The notes under the pieces: model-generated | What the model saw: only the letters and a program-made list of their open reading frames with translations | Told to the model about the DNA's origin: nothing | The model's database searches: none | Part shown: in pieces, positions 19,507-41,780 of the stretch | Layout of the letters: every line of letters begins with the position of its first letter | Numbering within the stretch: the stretch's first letter is position 1 | Program-made: the position numbers and the translations under genes | Assembly (NCBI RefSeq): GCF_003428335.1 | Contig: NZ_CP031704.1 | Location: forward strand, 4,402,001-4,466,000 | Source of the DNA: Solimonas sp. K1W22B-7 | Lineage (GTDB): Bacteria > Pseudomonadota > Gammaproteobacteria > Nevskiales > Nevskiaceae | Direction of reading: 5' to 3' | Length of the DNA stretch: 64,000 nt

Positions 19507-20190
19507 TTAGGCAGCAGCCGCTTCCGCGGCTTCTTCCTTCTTGTCGGCGCGGGCGTCGAACACCTCGCCAGTGAACACCCAAACCTTGACACCGATGATG
19601 CCGTAGGTGGTCTTGGCTTCGGCGGTCGCGTAGTCGATGTTGGCGCGCAGCGTGTGCAGCGGCACGCGACCTTCGCGGTACCACTCGACGCGGGCGATTT
19701 CAGCACCGTTCAGACGGCCACCGACCTGAATCTTGATGCCGCCGGCGCCGATGCGCATCGCGTTCTGCACGGCGCGCTTCATGGCGCGGCGGAACATGAT
19801 GCGGCGCTCGAGCTGCTGGGCGACCGACTCGGCGATCAGCTGCGCATCGAGTTCCGGCTTGCGGATTTCCTCGACCGAGATGTGCACGACGTCGGGCTTC
19901 AGACCCATGATGCGGGCGACGTCCTGCTTCAGCTTCTCGATGTCCTCACCCTTCTTGCCGATGACGATGCCAGGGCGAGCGGTGTGGATCGTGACGCGGG
20001 CGGACTTCGCCGGGCGGTCGATCTGGATCTTGGAGACGGAGGCCTGGGCCAGCTTCTTCTTGAGGAAGTCGCGGACCTGGATGTCCTTCAGCAGGTTATC
20101 GCCGTAGGCCTTGCGCTCGGCGTACCAGTTCGACACCCACTTGGTGGTGATGCCGAGGCGGAAGCCGTTGGGATTGACTTTGTGACCCAT
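19507..20190 (-). CDS. rpsC: 30S ribosomal protein S3
   Basis: 227 residues. N-terminal [20 protein letters not shown] and the KH domain ([16 protein letters not shown]) are clear. The C-terminal domain has [16 protein letters not shown]. The end is Lys/Glu/Ala-rich. With S4 and S5 it lines the mRNA entry channel. Confidence 0.97.
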   Translation of the reverse strand: MGHKVNPNGFRLGITTKWVSNWYAERKAYGDNLLKDIQVRDFLKKKLAQASVSKIQIDRPAKSARVTIHTARPGIVIGKKGEDIEKLKQDVARIMGLKPDVVHISVEEIRKPELDAQLIAESVAQQLERRIMFRRAMKRAVQNAMRIGAGGIKIQVGGRLNGAEIARVEWYREGRVPLHTLRANIDYATAEAKTTYGIIGVKVWVFTGEVFDARADKKEEAAEAAAA

Positions 20191-20202
20191 GAGTTCTCTC
20201 GC

Positions 20203-20535
20203 TTACTCGTCCGTCACGCGGATGGTGATGTGGCTCGTCGGCTTGACGATACGGTCGGCACGGCCCTTCGCGCGGGGCATGATGCGCTTGAGCACCGGAC
20301 CCTCGTCGATGAAGATGGCCTGCAGCTTCAGTTCGTCCACGTCGGCGCCGTGGTTGTTCTCGGCGTTGGCGATGGCGGACTCGAGCACCTTGCGGATCAG
20401 ACGCGACGACTTGCGCGTGTTGAACTTCAGGATGTTGAGGGCCTCATCGACCTTCTTGCCGCGCACGAGGTCGGCCACGGCGCGCGCCTTCTGCGGCGAC
20501 AGGCGGACAAATTTCAGTACGGCTTGGGTTTGCAT
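20203..20535 (-). CDS. rplV: 50S ribosomal protein L22
   Basis: 110 residues. The family core [21 protein letters not shown] and the extended loop ([18 protein letters not shown]) that lines the exit tunnel are intact. Changes in that loop affect macrolide sensitivity in other bacteria; nothing unusual is seen here. Confidence 0.97.
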   Translation of the reverse strand: MQTQAVLKFVRLSPQKARAVADLVRGKKVDEALNILKFNTRKSSRLIRKVLESAIANAENNHGADVDELKLQAIFIDEGPVLKRIMPRAKGRADRIVKPTSHITIRVTDE

Positions 20536-20547
20536 GATCCTGACTCC

Positions 20548-20817
20548 TTAAGCCGACTTCTTGTCGCCGTGACCCTTGAACGTCCGGGTCGGGGCGAATT
20601 CGCCGAGCTTGTGGCCCACCATGTTGTCGGTGACGAACACCGGCATGTGCTGCTTGCCGTTGTGGACCTGAATGGTCAGACCGATCATGTCGGGAGACAC
20701 CATCGAGCGGCGCGACCAGGTCTTGATCGGCTTCTTGACGCGCTCACCCTGCACCTTCGCAACCTTTGCGAGGAGGTGATGATCGATGAACGGGCCCTTC
20801 TTGAGAGAACGTGCCAT
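20548..20817 (-). CDS. rpsS: 30S ribosomal protein S19
   Basis: 89 residues, [19 protein letters not shown] and onward, ending [18 protein letters not shown]. It forms a head complex with S13. It lies 12 bases after rplB and 12 before rplV. Confidence 0.97.
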   Translation of the reverse strand: MARSLKKGPFIDHHLLAKVAKVQGERVKKPIKTWSRRSMVSPDMIGLTIQVHNGKQHMPVFVTDNMVGHKLGEFAPTRTFKGHGDKKSA

Positions 20818-20829
20818 GACGGATCCTGG

Positions 20830-21663
20830 TTACTTCTTCTTGTGACGGCTACGCACGATGAACTTCTGCGTACGCTTGTTATTGCGGGTCTTGAGACCCT
20901 TGGTCTGCTGGCCCCAAGGCGTAACCGGATGCGGGTTACCCTGGCCGGACTTGCCCTCACCACCACCGTGCGGGTGGTCGACCGGGTTCATCACGACGCC
21001 ACGGACGGTCGGGCGAATGCCCTTCCAGCGCTTGGCACCGGCCTTGCCGTACTGGCGCAGGTTGTGTTCGTTGTTGCCGACTTCACCGACGGTGGCGCGG
21101 CACTCGGACGGAACCTTGCGCATTTCGCCGGAACGCAGGCGGATGGTCGCGTAGTCGCCGTCGCGGGACACCAGCTGGGCCGAAGCGCCGGCCGAGCGTG
21201 CGATCTGCGCACCCTTGCCCGGACGCATCTCGACGCAGCACACGGTCGAACCGGCCGGGATGTTGCGCAGCGGCAGGGCGTTGCCCGGCTTGATCGCGGC
21301 ATCGCTGCCCGACTGCACGGTGTCGCCGTCCTTCAGGCCGCGCGGCGCGATGATGTAGGCGCGCTCGCCGTCGGCATAGCACAGCAGTGCGATGTGCGCG
21401 CTGCGGTTCGGATCGTATTCAATGCGCTCGACCTTGGCCGGAACTCCGTCCTTGATGCGCTTGAAGTCGATCACGCGATACGACTGCTTGTGACCGCCGC
21501 CCTTGTGGCGGGTGGTCATGTGGCCGTTGTTGTTGCGACCACCGGTCGAGCTTTTCTTCTCGATCAGCGGAGCGTGCGGTTCGCCCTTCCACAGGCCCGG
21601 CGTGACCACCTTGACCTGGTGGCGACGGCCCGGCGAGGTGGGCTTCATCTGAATGGTTGGCAT
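20830..21663 (-). CDS. rplB: 50S ribosomal protein L2
   Basis: 277 residues. The peptidyl-transferase-proximal signature [18 protein letters not shown] contains the conserved histidine of DHPHGGG. N-terminal [19 protein letters not shown] and [18 protein letters not shown] are standard. It is needed for subunit association and tRNA binding. Confidence 0.98.
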   Translation of the reverse strand: MPTIQMKPTSPGRRHQVKVVTPGLWKGEPHAPLIEKKSSTGGRNNNGHMTTRHKGGGHKQSYRVIDFKRIKDGVPAKVERIEYDPNRSAHIALLCYADGERAYIIAPRGLKDGDTVQSGSDAAIKPGNALPLRNIPAGSTVCCVEMRPGKGAQIARSAGASAQLVSRDGDYATIRLRSGEMRKVPSECRATVGEVGNNEHNLRQYGKAGAKRWKGIRPTVRGVVMNPVDHPHGGGEGKSGQGNPHPVTPWGQQTKGLKTRNNKRTQKFIVRSRHKKK

Positions 21664-21675
21664 GTCGGCGTCCCG

Positions 21676-21981
21676 TTAAGCGGCGGCGTTGCTGCCGACG
21701 AAGTCAATCTGCTGACCCTCGGCGAGCGTGACGTAGGCTTTCTTCCAGTCCGAACGGCGACCGTTGAACTGACCAAAGCGCTTGTTCTTGCCCTTCATGA
21801 CCAGCGTCTGCACGCCCGTCACCTTGACATTGAACAGCTTCTCGACCGCTTCGCGGATTTCCGACTTCTCGGCATCGCGGAGGACCTTGAAGACGGCCTG
21901 GTTGCGCTTCTCGGCGACGCGGGTCGCCTTCTCGGAGATCACCGGCGCGAGGATGATCTGATGCATGCGCTCGACGTTCAT
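21676..21981 (-). CDS. rplW: 50S ribosomal protein L23
   Basis: 101 residues from the ATG at 21979-21981. This start overlaps the rplD stop as ATGA and has GGAGG 10 bases upstream. The reading to 21990 would use a TTG placed almost on top of GGAGG and is less likely. The segment [19 protein letters not shown] is the L23 signature. L23 sits at the exit tunnel and binds trigger factor and SRP. Confidence 0.95.
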   Translation of the reverse strand: MNVERMHQIILAPVISEKATRVAEKRNQAVFKVLRDAEKSEIREAVEKLFNVKVTGVQTLVMKGKNKRFGQFNGRRSDWKKAYVTLAEGQQIDFVGSNAAA

Positions 21982-22583
21982 TGCAGCCAAGCCTCCAGCT
22001 TCTTCACGGCGTCGGCAGTCATCAGCACCTTCTGGTGCTGCAGCAGCGCGACGGGGTTGAGGGCTTCGACGTCGCAGACCGCCACTTTGTGCAGGTTGCG
22101 CGAGGAAAGGAACAGGTTCTTGTCCAGCTCGCCGGTCACGATCAGGATGTCCTGAGTGCCCAGCTGCTCGAGCTGCTTGACCAGACCCTGGGTCTTGATC
22201 GCGTCGACCGTGAAGGTCTCGGCAATCACCAGGTGACCCTGGCGGGCCAGCTCGGCAATGATCGAGCGCAGGGCGCCGCGATACATCTTGCGGTTGACCT
22301 TCTGCGAGTGATCACGGGGCGAAGCCGCGAAGGTGCGACCGCCGCCACGCCACAGGGGCGAGCGGATCGAGCCGGCACGGGCGCGGCCCGAGCCCTTCTG
22401 CTTCCAGGGCTTCTTGCCGCCGCCGGAGACTTCACCCTTGGCGAGCTGACCTTTGGTGCCCGCGCGGCCGGCTGCCATGTAGGCAGTCACGACCTGGTGG
22501 ATCAGGCCTTCGTTGTATTCGGCGCCGAAGACGGCGTCCGAAACAGAGATTTTGGTGGCGCTATTATGCAGTTCAATATCCAT
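21978..22583 (-). CDS. rplD: 50S ribosomal protein L4
   Basis: 201 residues. The tunnel loop [29 protein letters not shown] (in part) is present. In E. coli L4 represses the S10 operon by acting on a leader of about 170 bases. Here the leader before rpsJ is only about 40 bases, so that control is unlikely in the same form. Confidence 0.97.
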   Translation of the reverse strand: MDIELHNSATKISVSDAVFGAEYNEGLIHQVVTAYMAAGRAGTKGQLAKGEVSGGGKKPWKQKGSGRARAGSIRSPLWRGGGRTFAASPRDHSQKVNRKMYRGALRSIIAELARQGHLVIAETFTVDAIKTQGLVKQLEQLGTQDILIVTGELDKNLFLSSRNLHKVAVCDVEALNPVALLQHQKVLMTADAVKKLEAWLQ

Positions 22584-22605
22584 AGCCGTTTTTCCCCAGT
22601 GGGCC

Positions 22606-23244
22606 TTATGCCTTCACCGTGGGGCGCACGATGACATCGCCATTCGCAGCGCCCGGCACAGCCCCCTTGACCAGCAGGAGGTTGCGTTCCAAATCGATCT
22701 TCACCAGATCCAGGTTGAGAGCCGTCACACGGTCGTTACCCATGTGGCCAGCCATCTTCTTGCCTTTGAACACACGGCCCGGACTCTGACGCTGGCCGAT
22801 AGAACCCGGCGAGCGGTGGGAGAGCGAGTTACCGTGCGTTGCGCGACCACCGCCGAAGCCGTGGCGCTTGATGACACCGGCAAAACCCTTGCCGATGCTG
22901 GTGCCCGTGACATCGACGGCCTTGACGCCGTCGAACACGTTCACCTTGATTTCAGACCCCATCTGGAAATCGGCGCCTTCGCCGTCGTCCAGACGAATTT
23001 CCCAGAGACCACGACCCGGAGCAACACCGGCCTTCTTGTAGATGCCGGTCAGCGCCTTGTTCACGCGGCTGGCCTTCTGCTCGCCCACGGCGACCTGCAC
23101 GGCACGGTAGCCGTCGACCTCCACGGTCTTGACCTGAGTCACGCGGTTGGGCGTGCACTCGATCACCGTCACCGGGATGGACGCGCCTTCCGGGGTGAAC
23201 ACACGGGTCATGCCCGCCTTACGTCCTACGATTGCAATCGACAT
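22606..23244 (-). CDS. rplC: 50S ribosomal protein L3
   Basis: 212 residues. The conserved extension [20 protein letters not shown] includes the glutamine that PrmB methylates in E. coli. N-terminal [20 protein letters not shown] is typical. It is one of the first proteins to bind 23S rRNA. It begins 11 bases after rpsJ. Confidence 0.97.
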   Translation of the reverse strand: MSIAIVGRKAGMTRVFTPEGASIPVTVIECTPNRVTQVKTVEVDGYRAVQVAVGEQKASRVNKALTGIYKKAGVAPGRGLWEIRLDDGEGADFQMGSEIKVNVFDGVKAVDVTGTSIGKGFAGVIKRHGFGGGRATHGNSLSHRSPGSIGQRQSPGRVFKGKKMAGHMGNDRVTALNLDLVKIDLERNLLLVKGAVPGAANGDVIVRPTVKA

Positions 23245-23255
23245 GTCCTATCTCC

Positions 23256-23573
23256 TTAGTTCAGCGAGATCTGGACTTCGACGCCCGCGGGCAGGTCGAG
23301 CTTCGACAGTGCGTCCACGGTCTTTTCCGTGGGGTCGATGATCTGCATGAGCCGCTTGTGCGTGCGGATTTCGTACTGGTCACGCGCACTCTTGTCGACG
23401 TGCGGCGAGGCGAGGACGGTGAAGCGTTCCTTGCGGGTCGGCAGCGGGATGGGCCCGCGAACGACGGCGCCGGTGCGCTTCGCCGTTTCGACGATCTCGC
23501 GCGCAGACTTGTCGATCAGGCGGTGATCGAAAGCCTTGAGCCGGATGCGAATAGATTGGCTGGTCGCGGCCAT
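23256..23573 (-). CDS. rpsJ: 30S ribosomal protein S10 (NusE)
   Basis: 105 residues. The core [20 protein letters not shown] and [21 protein letters not shown] match S10. It serves in the 30S head and also as NusE, linking NusG to the ribosome in transcription-translation coupling. It is the first gene after a terminator/promoter element following tuf, so it opens the S10 section of the array. Confidence 0.97.
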   Translation of the reverse strand: MAATSQSIRIRLKAFDHRLIDKSAREIVETAKRTGAVVRGPIPLPTRKERFTVLASPHVDKSARDQYEIRTHKRLMQIIDPTEKTVDALSKLDLPAGVEVQISLN

Positions 23574-23601
23574 GCTTGGTCTCAGGTCTTAAAGAACGTG
23601 G

Positions 23602-23633
23602 AACAAAAGGGGCGCGAATTATATTCGCGCCCC
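23602..23633 (-). terminator. Terminator after the first tuf gene, with embedded promoter
   Basis: On the minus strand an 11-bp perfect stem (23609-23619 with 23623-23633, 3-base loop) is followed by TTTTGTT. The loop and arm edges spell TATAAT, the -10 box of the promoter listed separately. Confidence 0.85.
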
Positions 23634-23646
23634 CGGAAAAAGTAAA
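23618..23646 (-). promoter_or_regulatory. Promoter for rpsJ and the S10 genes, inside the tuf terminator
   Basis: On the minus strand TTTACT (23641-23646) and a perfect TATAAT (23618-23623) are 17 bases apart. The expected start is near 23611, giving a leader of about 37 bases before rpsJ. Transcripts begun here contain only the second terminator arm, so they cannot fold it. Confidence 0.7.
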
Positions 23647-23660
23647 CCTCTACCGCTTTT

Positions 23661-24854
<1,194 letters not shown>

Positions 24855-24905
24855 TGCTCTTAACCTTGAAAATTAGCGATACGGACTGCGATTCGGAGGT
24901 AAAAC

Positions 24906-26999
<2,094 letters not shown>

Positions 27000-27035
27000 T
27001 AGAAGCTCGAGATTCCTAAAGAATGGGGAACAGGC

Positions 27036-27509
27036 TTACCAGCGGAAGTGCGCGAAGGCCTTGTTGGCCTCGGCCATGCGATGCGTGTCTTCACGCTTCT
27101 TCACAGCGGCGCCACGGTGCTCGACGGCGTCGATCAGCTCGCCGGCCAGGCGGTCGATCATGCCCTTCTCGCCGCGGTTGCCGGCGGCGTCGAGAATCCA
27201 GCGCATCGCCAGCGTGACGCGGCGGGTGGCGCGGACTTCAACCGGGACCTGGTAGGTCGCACCACCGACGCGGCGGGACTTGACCTCGACCGTCGGGGCG
27301 ACGTTGTCGAAAGCGTTCTGGATGAACTCGACCGGCTCGGTCACCTTCTTCTTGGCGATGACCTGCTCGATCGCACCGTAGACGATCTTCTCGGCCACGG
27401 CCTTCTTGCCGTCCTCCATCACCATGTTGATGAACTTGGACAGCATCTGCGACTTGAACTTGGGGTCGGGAAGAACCTTGCGGATTTCCGGCTTGCGACG
27501 ACGCGACAT
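27036..27509 (-). CDS. rpsG: 30S ribosomal protein S7
   Basis: 157 residues. N-terminal [20 protein letters not shown] is canonical, as is [20 protein letters not shown]. It initiates assembly of the 30S head and, in E. coli, represses its operon by binding between rpsL and rpsG. The gap here is 65 bases, long enough for such a site, but it was not folded. Confidence 0.97.
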   Translation of the reverse strand: MSRRRKPEIRKVLPDPKFKSQMLSKFINMVMEDGKKAVAEKIVYGAIEQVIAKKKVTEPVEFIQNAFDNVAPTVEVKSRRVGGATYQVPVEVRATRRVTLAMRWILDAAGNRGEKGMIDRLAGELIDAVEHRGAAVKKREDTHRMAEANKAFAHFRW

Positions 27510-27574
27510 ATTGAATTCCTCTGTGGGTCTTCAGGAGCAGAAAATCTGCGCCTTACTCGGGCCTGAGCCCGTCT

Positions 27575-27979
27575 TTACTTCTTCTTGCCGGCCGCCGGAG
27601 CAGCACCGGCCTTGGGACGCTTGGCGCCGTACTTGGAACGGCTCTGGCGGCGCTTGTCGATGCCCGCGCAGTCGAGCGTGCCGCGAACGGTGTGGTAGCG
27701 CACACCGGGAAGATCTTTTACGCGGCCACCGCGGATCATTACGACAGAATGCTCCTGCAGGTTGTGGCCTTCGCCGCCGATGTAGGAGATGACCTCGAAC
27801 CCATTGGTGAGGCGCACCTTGCAGACCTTGCGCAGAGCCGAGTTCGGCTTCTTCGGGGTCGTGGTGTAGACGCGGGTGCAGACGCCGCGCTTCTGCGGCG
27901 AGCCCGTGAGCGCAGGCACTTTGGACTTGGTCTCCAGGGTGGAGCGGCCCTTGCGCACTAGCTGGTTGATCGTTGGCAC
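27575..27979 (-). CDS. rpsL: 30S ribosomal protein S12
   Basis: 134 residues using a GTG start at 27977-27979 ([13 protein letters not shown]); GGGAAG lies 8 bases upstream. An ATG at 28018 would add 13 residues absent from the family. The streptomycin-determining lysines ([13 protein letters not shown] and [13 protein letters not shown]) are wild type. The C-terminus has an extra Ala/Pro/Lys tail of about ten residues. It monitors decoding in the A site. Confidence 0.96.
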   Translation of the reverse strand: MPTINQLVRKGRSTLETKSKVPALTGSPQKRGVCTRVYTTTPKKPNSALRKVCKVRLTNGFEVISYIGGEGHNLQEHSVVMIRGGRVKDLPGVRYHTVRGTLDCAGIDKRRQSRSKYGAKRPKAGAAPAAGKKK

Positions 27980-28047
27980 GTTGGTACTTCCCGGCTTGGC
28001 AAAGAAAAGACGGACCACAAGAAAGGGCCCGTCGGGAAAGGGCGCGC

Positions 28048-28076
28048 ATCATAGACAGGAGGCCCTTTAGTGTCAA
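28048..28076 (-). promoter_or_regulatory. Strong sigma-70 promoter for rpsL-rpsG-fusA-tuf
   Basis: On the minus strand a perfect TTGACA (28071-28076) and TATGAT (28048-28053) are 17 bases apart. The discriminator GCGCGCC is GC-rich, as in promoters under stringent control. The expected start is about 60 bases before the rpsL GTG. Confidence 0.88.
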
Positions 28077-28236
28077 CTCTTTAGGGGAGTCAAAACAGGC
28101 ACTTGTCAACACCGTGGAGCGCTTGCTGCGCTGCTCTTCCGGCCATGCTGCGACGCTGGTTATATAGCGCTTAACAAAGCACTACTACTCAATACTTTTT
28201 CACAGATTGTCAGCTTTTGTTCCTACCCGTGCCGAC

Positions 28237-28267
28237 GGAAAAGCCCCGCGCTGGGCGGGGCTTTTCC
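28237..28267 (-). terminator. rpoC terminator
   Basis: A 13-bp perfect stem (28237-28249 with 28255-28267, 5-base loop) has AAAAGCCCCGC on one side and its complement ending in CTTTTCC on the other, beginning about 28 bases after the rpoC stop. A second small hairpin (28276-28296) covers the rpoC stop codon. Confidence 0.88.
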
Positions 28268-28294
28268 GTTTCACGGAAACCCGGAAACCGGGTT

Positions 28295-32572
<4,278 letters not shown>

Positions 32573-32601
32573 GGGTAACTCCTAATATCTGTCCGGGTGC
32601 C

Positions 32602-36753
<4,152 letters not shown>

Positions 36754-36791
36754 CGGAACCCTCATCAGTCTTGCGCGGTAGCGCGGTTACA

Positions 36792-36828
36792 AACTCAAAC
36801 GTCTGGCCTGTAGCCAGGCGTTTGAGTT
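36792..36828 (-). ncRNA. Long stem-loop between rplL and rpoB (RNase III-like processing site)
   Basis: A 16-bp stem with one G:U-type mismatch (36792-36807 with 36813-36828, 5-base loop) lies in the 192-base rplL-rpoB gap. A second 6-bp GC hairpin lies at 36878-36893. In E. coli this gap carries an attenuator and an RNase III site; position and structure agree, but cleavage is inferred. Confidence 0.6.
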
Positions 36829-36945
36829 CGCTTTACAGCAAGCCCTTACGGGCGGAAACCGAAAATGGCAAGAGGCCGGGCGCTTTCGCGCCCAGCCCTT
36901 GCCTTGTCACTTCGAAGCAGCAGTCGAAGACAACGACGCGGTCGA

Positions 36946-37323
36946 TTACTTGAGATCGGCCTTGCCGCCAGCTTCGTCCAGCTTCTTCTTCATTTCCTCG
37001 GCGGTCTTCTTGTCGACGCCATCCTTCACGGTCTGCGGAGCGCCTTCGACCAGGTCCTTGGCTTCCTTCAGACCCAGGCCGGTCAGCTCGCGCACGACCT
37101 TGATGACGTTGACCTTCTTGGCAGCGTCGATCGAGGACAGGACGACCGTGAACTCGGTCTTCTCTTCAACCACGGCGGCAGCAGCAGCCGGGCCGGCGGC
37201 GGCAACAGCCACCGGGGCAGCAGCGGACACGCCGAACTTGTCTTCGATCAGCTTGACGAGGTCAACCAGATCCAGAACGGTCAGGTTGGCGATACCGTCA
37301 AGAATTTCTTCTTTCGTAGCCAT
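36946..37323 (-). CDS. rplL: 50S ribosomal protein L7/L12
   Basis: 125 residues. An N-terminal dimerisation helix ([28 protein letters not shown]) is joined by an Ala/Val-rich hinge to the C-terminal factor-binding domain ([27 protein letters not shown] and [12 protein letters not shown]). Several copies form the stalk on L10. It is 55 bases after rplJ. Confidence 0.98.
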   Translation of the reverse strand: MATKEEILDGIANLTVLDLVDLVKLIEDKFGVSAAAPVAVAAAGPAAAAAVVEEKTEFTVVLSSIDAAKKVNVIKVVRELTGLGLKEAKDLVEGAPQTVKDGVDKKTAEEMKKKLDEAGGKADLK

Positions 37324-37378
37324 TTGTGAAACTCCAAATAAATGTTAAGTGTGAAAAGCCGAAACTTGAGGAGATGAA

Positions 37379-37906
37379 CTAGGCAGCCTGCTTGGAGTCC
37401 GCCACGGCCTTGACGGCACGGGCAGCCTTCGCAGCGGGCTCCGCCAGGGTGGCGGCGAGCTTGGTAACCGGCGCCAGGAGGGTACCGGCCAGAATGGCCA
37501 GTGCCTGCTCGCGGGTCGGCATGGACGCCAGACGTTCGATGTCCTTGGCCCCGTACAGGGTGCCGCCGACCGCAACCGCCTTGACGACAAGCTTGTCGTT
37601 TTCCTTGGCGAAATCCCTGATCACGCGACCTACGGCACCCGGTTCCTCGAGGGAGAAACCGAGCACCAGGGGACCGGTCAGCGCGGGCACAAGGCACGCG
37701 AATTCGGTTCCCTCGACGGCGCGGACCGCCAGCGTGTTCTTCACCACGTGCAGATAGACGCCGTTTTCACGGGCCTTCGTGCGCAGGATGTCGAACTTGC
37801 CGGCCGTCAGGCCGCGATATTCCGCAGCAACGGCGGAATAGGCGCGCTTGGCGACTTCGTTCACTTCCGCAACCAGGGCCTTCTTGTCTTCCAGCTTGAG
37901 TGCCAT
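37379..37906 (-). CDS. rplJ: 50S ribosomal protein L10
   Basis: 175 residues. N-terminal MALKLEDKKALVAEVNEVAK and the core YRGLTAGKFDILRTKARENGVYLHVVKNTL are diagnostic. It is the stalk base and, in E. coli, the repressor of rplJL translation through the mRNA leader. Here a 217-base leader separates it from rplA. Confidence 0.97.
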   Translation of the reverse strand: MALKLEDKKALVAEVNEVAKRAYSAVAAEYRGLTAGKFDILRTKARENGVYLHVVKNTLAVRAVEGTEFACLVPALTGPLVLGFSLEEPGAVGRVIRDFAKENDKLVVKAVAVGGTLYGAKDIERLASMPTREQALAILAGTLLAPVTKLAATLAEPAAKAARAVKAVADSKQAA

Positions 37907-38086
37907 CAGAACTCCTGGTTACTTCCTGTAAGGCCCTTCCCTTGCGGGTCAGGCCACCATGTTCGGTGCTCACGCACCGTCTGCGTATGCGGCCTTGCGG
38001 CCTTTAACATCGCCGGCCAACCGCTCCGGTTCCTACATACGGTCTTTGACGGCGTGGCTTTCACACCACGCTACCAAATCATCATC

Positions 38087-38111
38087 GGGCACCGGGTTTA
38101 CCCCGGTGCCC
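38087..38111 (-). terminator. Hairpin between rplA and rplJ, likely partial terminator/attenuator
   Basis: A perfect 10-bp GC stem (GGGCACCGGG with its complement, loop TTTAC) begins 12 bases after the rplA stop. No T-run follows, so it probably attenuates or stabilises rather than fully stops transcription. A smaller stem (GCGTGG...CCACGC) lies within the following leader at about 38051-38071. Confidence 0.6.
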
Positions 38112-38123
38112 GATCGAATCTGC

Positions 38124-38819
38124 TTACTCGGGCAGCGTCGAGATATCGACGCGCACGCCAGGGCCCATCGTCGTCGACAGGGTCACCTTGCGGATGTAGA
38201 TACCCTTGGACGTGGCCGGCTTGGCGCGGCGCACGTCGCGCACGACGGCGATCAGGTTGTCCTTGATCTTGTCGGCGTCGAAGTTGGCCGAACCGATCGA
38301 GCAGTGCAGGATGCCTGCCTTGTCGGTGCGGAACTTGGCCATACCGGCCTTGGCGTTCTTCACCGCGCCGGCGACATCCGGGGTCACCGTGCCGGTCTTC
38401 GGGTTCGGCATCAGGCCGCGGGGACCGAGCACCTGGCCCAGACCGCCGACGATGCGCATCGCGGCCGGCTCGGCGATCACGACCTGATAGCTCAGGTCGC
38501 CGTCCTTCATCTTGGCGGCGAGGTCTTCCATGCCCACGGCGTCAGCGCCGGCGGCCCTGGCTTCTTCAGCCTTGGCGCCCTGCGCGAACACGGCAACGCG
38601 GACCGACTTGCCATTGCCGTGCGGCAGCACGGTGGAGCCGCGCACGTTCTGGTCGGACTTCTTGGCATCCACGCCCAGGTTGATGGACATGTCCACCGAT
38701 TCCTTGAACTTGGCGGTGGCGCAAGCCTTGACCAGTTCGATGGCCTGCTCGAGCGTGTAGTGCTTGCCCTGCTCGACCTTGCCGGTCAGGGACTTCTGCT
38801 TCTTGGTGATCTTCGCCAT
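38124..38819 (-). CDS. rplA: 50S ribosomal protein L1
   Basis: 231 residues. The core [24 protein letters not shown] and the signature [18 protein letters not shown]-like segment ([19 protein letters not shown]) are clear. It forms the mobile L1 stalk that releases E-site tRNA and in E. coli represses rplKA translation. Starts 3 bases after rplK. Confidence 0.97.
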   Translation of the reverse strand: MAKITKKQKSLTGKVEQGKHYTLEQAIELVKACATAKFKESVDMSINLGVDAKKSDQNVRGSTVLPHGNGKSVRVAVFAQGAKAEEARAAGADAVGMEDLAAKMKDGDLSYQVVIAEPAAMRIVGGLGQVLGPRGLMPNPKTGTVTPDVAGAVKNAKAGMAKFRTDKAGILHCSIGSANFDADKIKDNLIAVVRDVRRAKPATSKGIYIRKVTLSTTMGPGVRVDISTLPE

Positions 38820-38822
38820 GGC

Positions 38823-39254
38823 TTACTTCTCCACCACGTCGATGCCCATGGAACGGGCGGAACCGGCGATCAGGCGCATTGCGGCGTCCATGCTGCCGGC
38901 GTTCAGGTCGGGCATCTTGATCTTGGCGATCTCTTCGACCTGCTTCTTGGTGATCTTGCCCACCTTGTGGGTGTGCGGCGTCGGCGAACCGGACTCGATG
39001 CCAGCGGCCTTCTTGATCAGCACCGTGGCCGGAGCCGTCTTGGTGATGAACGTGAAGCTCTTGTCCGAGTAGACGGTGATCACGACCGGAGTCGGGATAC
39101 CCGGCTCGAGCTTCTGCGTCGCTGCGTTGAACTCCTTGCAGAACGCCATGATGTTGACGCCGTTCTGGCCCAGCGCGGGACCGACCGGCGGCGCCGGGTT
39201 GGCCTTGCCTGCAGGAATCTGCAGCTTGATGTAGGCCGTTACTTTCTTAGCCAT
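38823..39254 (-). CDS. rplK: 50S ribosomal protein L11
   Basis: 143 residues. The N-terminal proline-rich segment ([21 protein letters not shown]) and C-terminal RNA-binding domain ([23 protein letters not shown]) match L11. It forms the GTPase-associated centre and is needed for RelA activation. It is 60 bases downstream of nusG. Confidence 0.98.
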   Translation of the reverse strand: MAKKVTAYIKLQIPAGKANPAPPVGPALGQNGVNIMAFCKEFNAATQKLEPGIPTPVVITVYSDKSFTFITKTAPATVLIKKAAGIESGSPTPHTHKVGKITKKQVEEIAKIKMPDLNAGSMDAAMRLIAGSARSMGIDVVEK

Positions 39255-39314
39255 GTTTTACTCCTGATGGGTACGAACGCCTTGCGGCTCCCCGTGAAAC
39301 AACGAAAAGGCCTT

Positions 39315-39848
39315 TTAAGCCTTCTCGACCTGTGAAAATTCGAGCTCGACCGGGGTCGAACGACCGAAGATCAGCACTGCGACGCGCAGGCGGTTCTTGT
39401 CGTAGTTGACCTCTTCGACCACGCCCTGGAAGTCCGCGAACGGGCCTTCCTTGACGCGGATCGCTTCGCCCGGCTCGAACAGCGTCTTGGGACGCGGCTT
39501 CTCGACGGACTCGGTGACGCGGTTCAAGATCTTTTCGGCTTCCTTGTCGGAAATCGGCGCCGGCTTGTCCGGCGTGCCGCCGATGAAGCCCATGACCTTG
39601 GGCGTGTTCTTGACCAGGTGCCAGGTGTCTTCGTTCATTTCCATCTGAACGAGCACGTAGCCCGGGAAGAACTTGCGCTCCGTGGTGCGCTTGACGCCAT
39701 CCTTGATTTCCACGACCTCTTCGGTCGGAACCAGGATGTCGCCGAACTGCTCCTGCAGGCCCTGGCGCACGATGCGCTCCTTGAGGGCCCGCATGACGGA
39801 ATTCTCGTACTGCGAATAAGCGTGAACGACGTACCAGCGCATGGTCAT
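39315..39848 (-). CDS. nusG: Transcription antitermination factor NusG
   Basis: 177 residues. The NGN domain opens [19 protein letters not shown] and includes [15 protein letters not shown]. The C-terminal KOW domain reads [21 protein letters not shown]. It binds RNA polymerase and couples it to Rho or to S10, whose gene is in this array. The ATG at 39848 has GAGGG 7 bases upstream; one two codons later is an alternative. One base separates it from secE. Confidence 0.98.
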   Translation of the reverse strand: MTMRWYVVHAYSQYENSVMRALKERIVRQGLQEQFGDILVPTEEVVEIKDGVKRTTERKFFPGYVLVQMEMNEDTWHLVKNTPKVMGFIGGTPDKPAPISDKEAEKILNRVTESVEKPRPKTLFEPGEAIRVKEGPFADFQGVVEEVNYDKNRLRVAVLIFGRSTPVELEFSQVEKA

Positions 39849-39849
39849 C

Positions 39850-40236
39850 TCAGGACCCTCGGCCGGTGAGTTTTTCGACGCCCCACAACAGGGCCGTATC
39901 CAGGCCCCAGAGCAGCACGGCCATGATCAGCACCACCACGGCGATCATCAGCGTCGCCTGGATGCTTTCCTGCTTGCTCGGCCATACGACCTTGCGCAGC
40001 TCGGTGCGGGCGCCGGTGACGTAACCCCACAGGGCCTTGCCCGGCGCGGTCTTGTAGGCGGCGAACAGGCCGGCGGCCAGGCCACCCAGCATGATCAGCC
40101 AGCGGACGGCCAGGTTGGCCTCCGCGAAGTAATAGAACGCGAACATGCCGCCGACCAACAGGGCCACGGCAACAATCAGCAGCGCCGTGTCCTTATGGGA
40201 GGAAACGGCTTGTTGTTCAGTGGTCTGGGTATCCAT
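39850..40236 (-). CDS. secE: Preprotein translocase subunit SecE
   Basis: 128 residues with three membrane helices (about 15-36, 45-66 and 92-117), the longer gammaproteobacterial form. The conserved cytoplasmic helix before the last span reads [20 protein letters not shown]. It clamps SecY in the inner membrane. It lies 46 bases after tRNA-Trp and is tightly joined to nusG. Confidence 0.97.
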   Translation of the reverse strand: MDTQTTEQQAVSSHKDTALLIVAVALLVGGMFAFYYFAEANLAVRWLIMLGGLAAGLFAAYKTAPGKALWGYVTGARTELRKVVWPSKQESIQATLMIAVVVLIMAVLLWGLDTALLWGVEKLTGRGS

Positions 40237-40282
40237 TAACCCTGGTCAACTCGTCAGTCACGGTGCTTTTTAACGCGGGGTA

Positions 40283-40358
40283 TGGCAGGGCGAGAGGGTT
40301 TCGAACCCCCAACCTGCGGTTTTGGAGACCGCCGCTCTACCAGTTGAGCTATCGCCCT
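40283..40358 (-). tRNA. trpT: tRNA-Trp (anticodon CCA)
   Basis: 76 bases including the encoded 3' CCA. The acceptor stem AGGGCGA pairs with TCGCCCT, the anticodon stem-loop is GCGGT-CTCCAAA-ACCGC, and the T-arm has GGTTCGAAACC. The discriminator base is G, as expected for tRNA-Trp. It lies between tuf copy 2 and secE and should share a transcript with secE-nusG. Confidence 0.98.
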
Positions 40359-40380
40359 ACGTTATCTACCGCGGTAAAGC

Positions 40381-40416
40381 CAAAAAGGGGCGCGGATTCT
40401 ACGAGAATCCGCGCCC
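40381..40416 (-). terminator. Terminator after the second tuf gene, with embedded promoter
   Basis: A 13-bp perfect stem (40388-40400 with 40404-40416, 3-base loop) is followed on the minus strand by CTTTTT. The loop region contains the -10 box of the next promoter. Confidence 0.85.
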
Positions 40417-40425
40417 GCCTGTCAA
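40396..40425 (-). promoter_or_regulatory. Promoter for tRNA-Trp-secE-nusG, inside the tuf terminator
   Basis: On the minus strand a perfect TTGACA (40420-40425) and TAGAAT (40396-40401) are 18 bases apart. The expected start is near 40389, about 30 bases before the tRNA. RNA started here lacks the first terminator arm. Confidence 0.75.
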
Positions 40426-40438
40426 AACACCGGGCTTT

Positions 40439-41632
<1,194 letters not shown>

Positions 41633-41780
41633 CGAAGTCTCCGGGGTTACCGATTCTTAAGTGAAAGTAGCCTGAACGTGGTCCCGCGAGGGCGGGTTTC
41701 CATCTACGCCAAAACCCGCCACAGCCTGCCGGCCGGCGGGAAAAAAGATCGGGACCCGACACCGCGAATCCCTACATATA

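Noticed and set aside
27575-27979. Streptomycin-resistance change in rpsL
   Set aside because: The key lysines are of the wild-type, sensitive kind.
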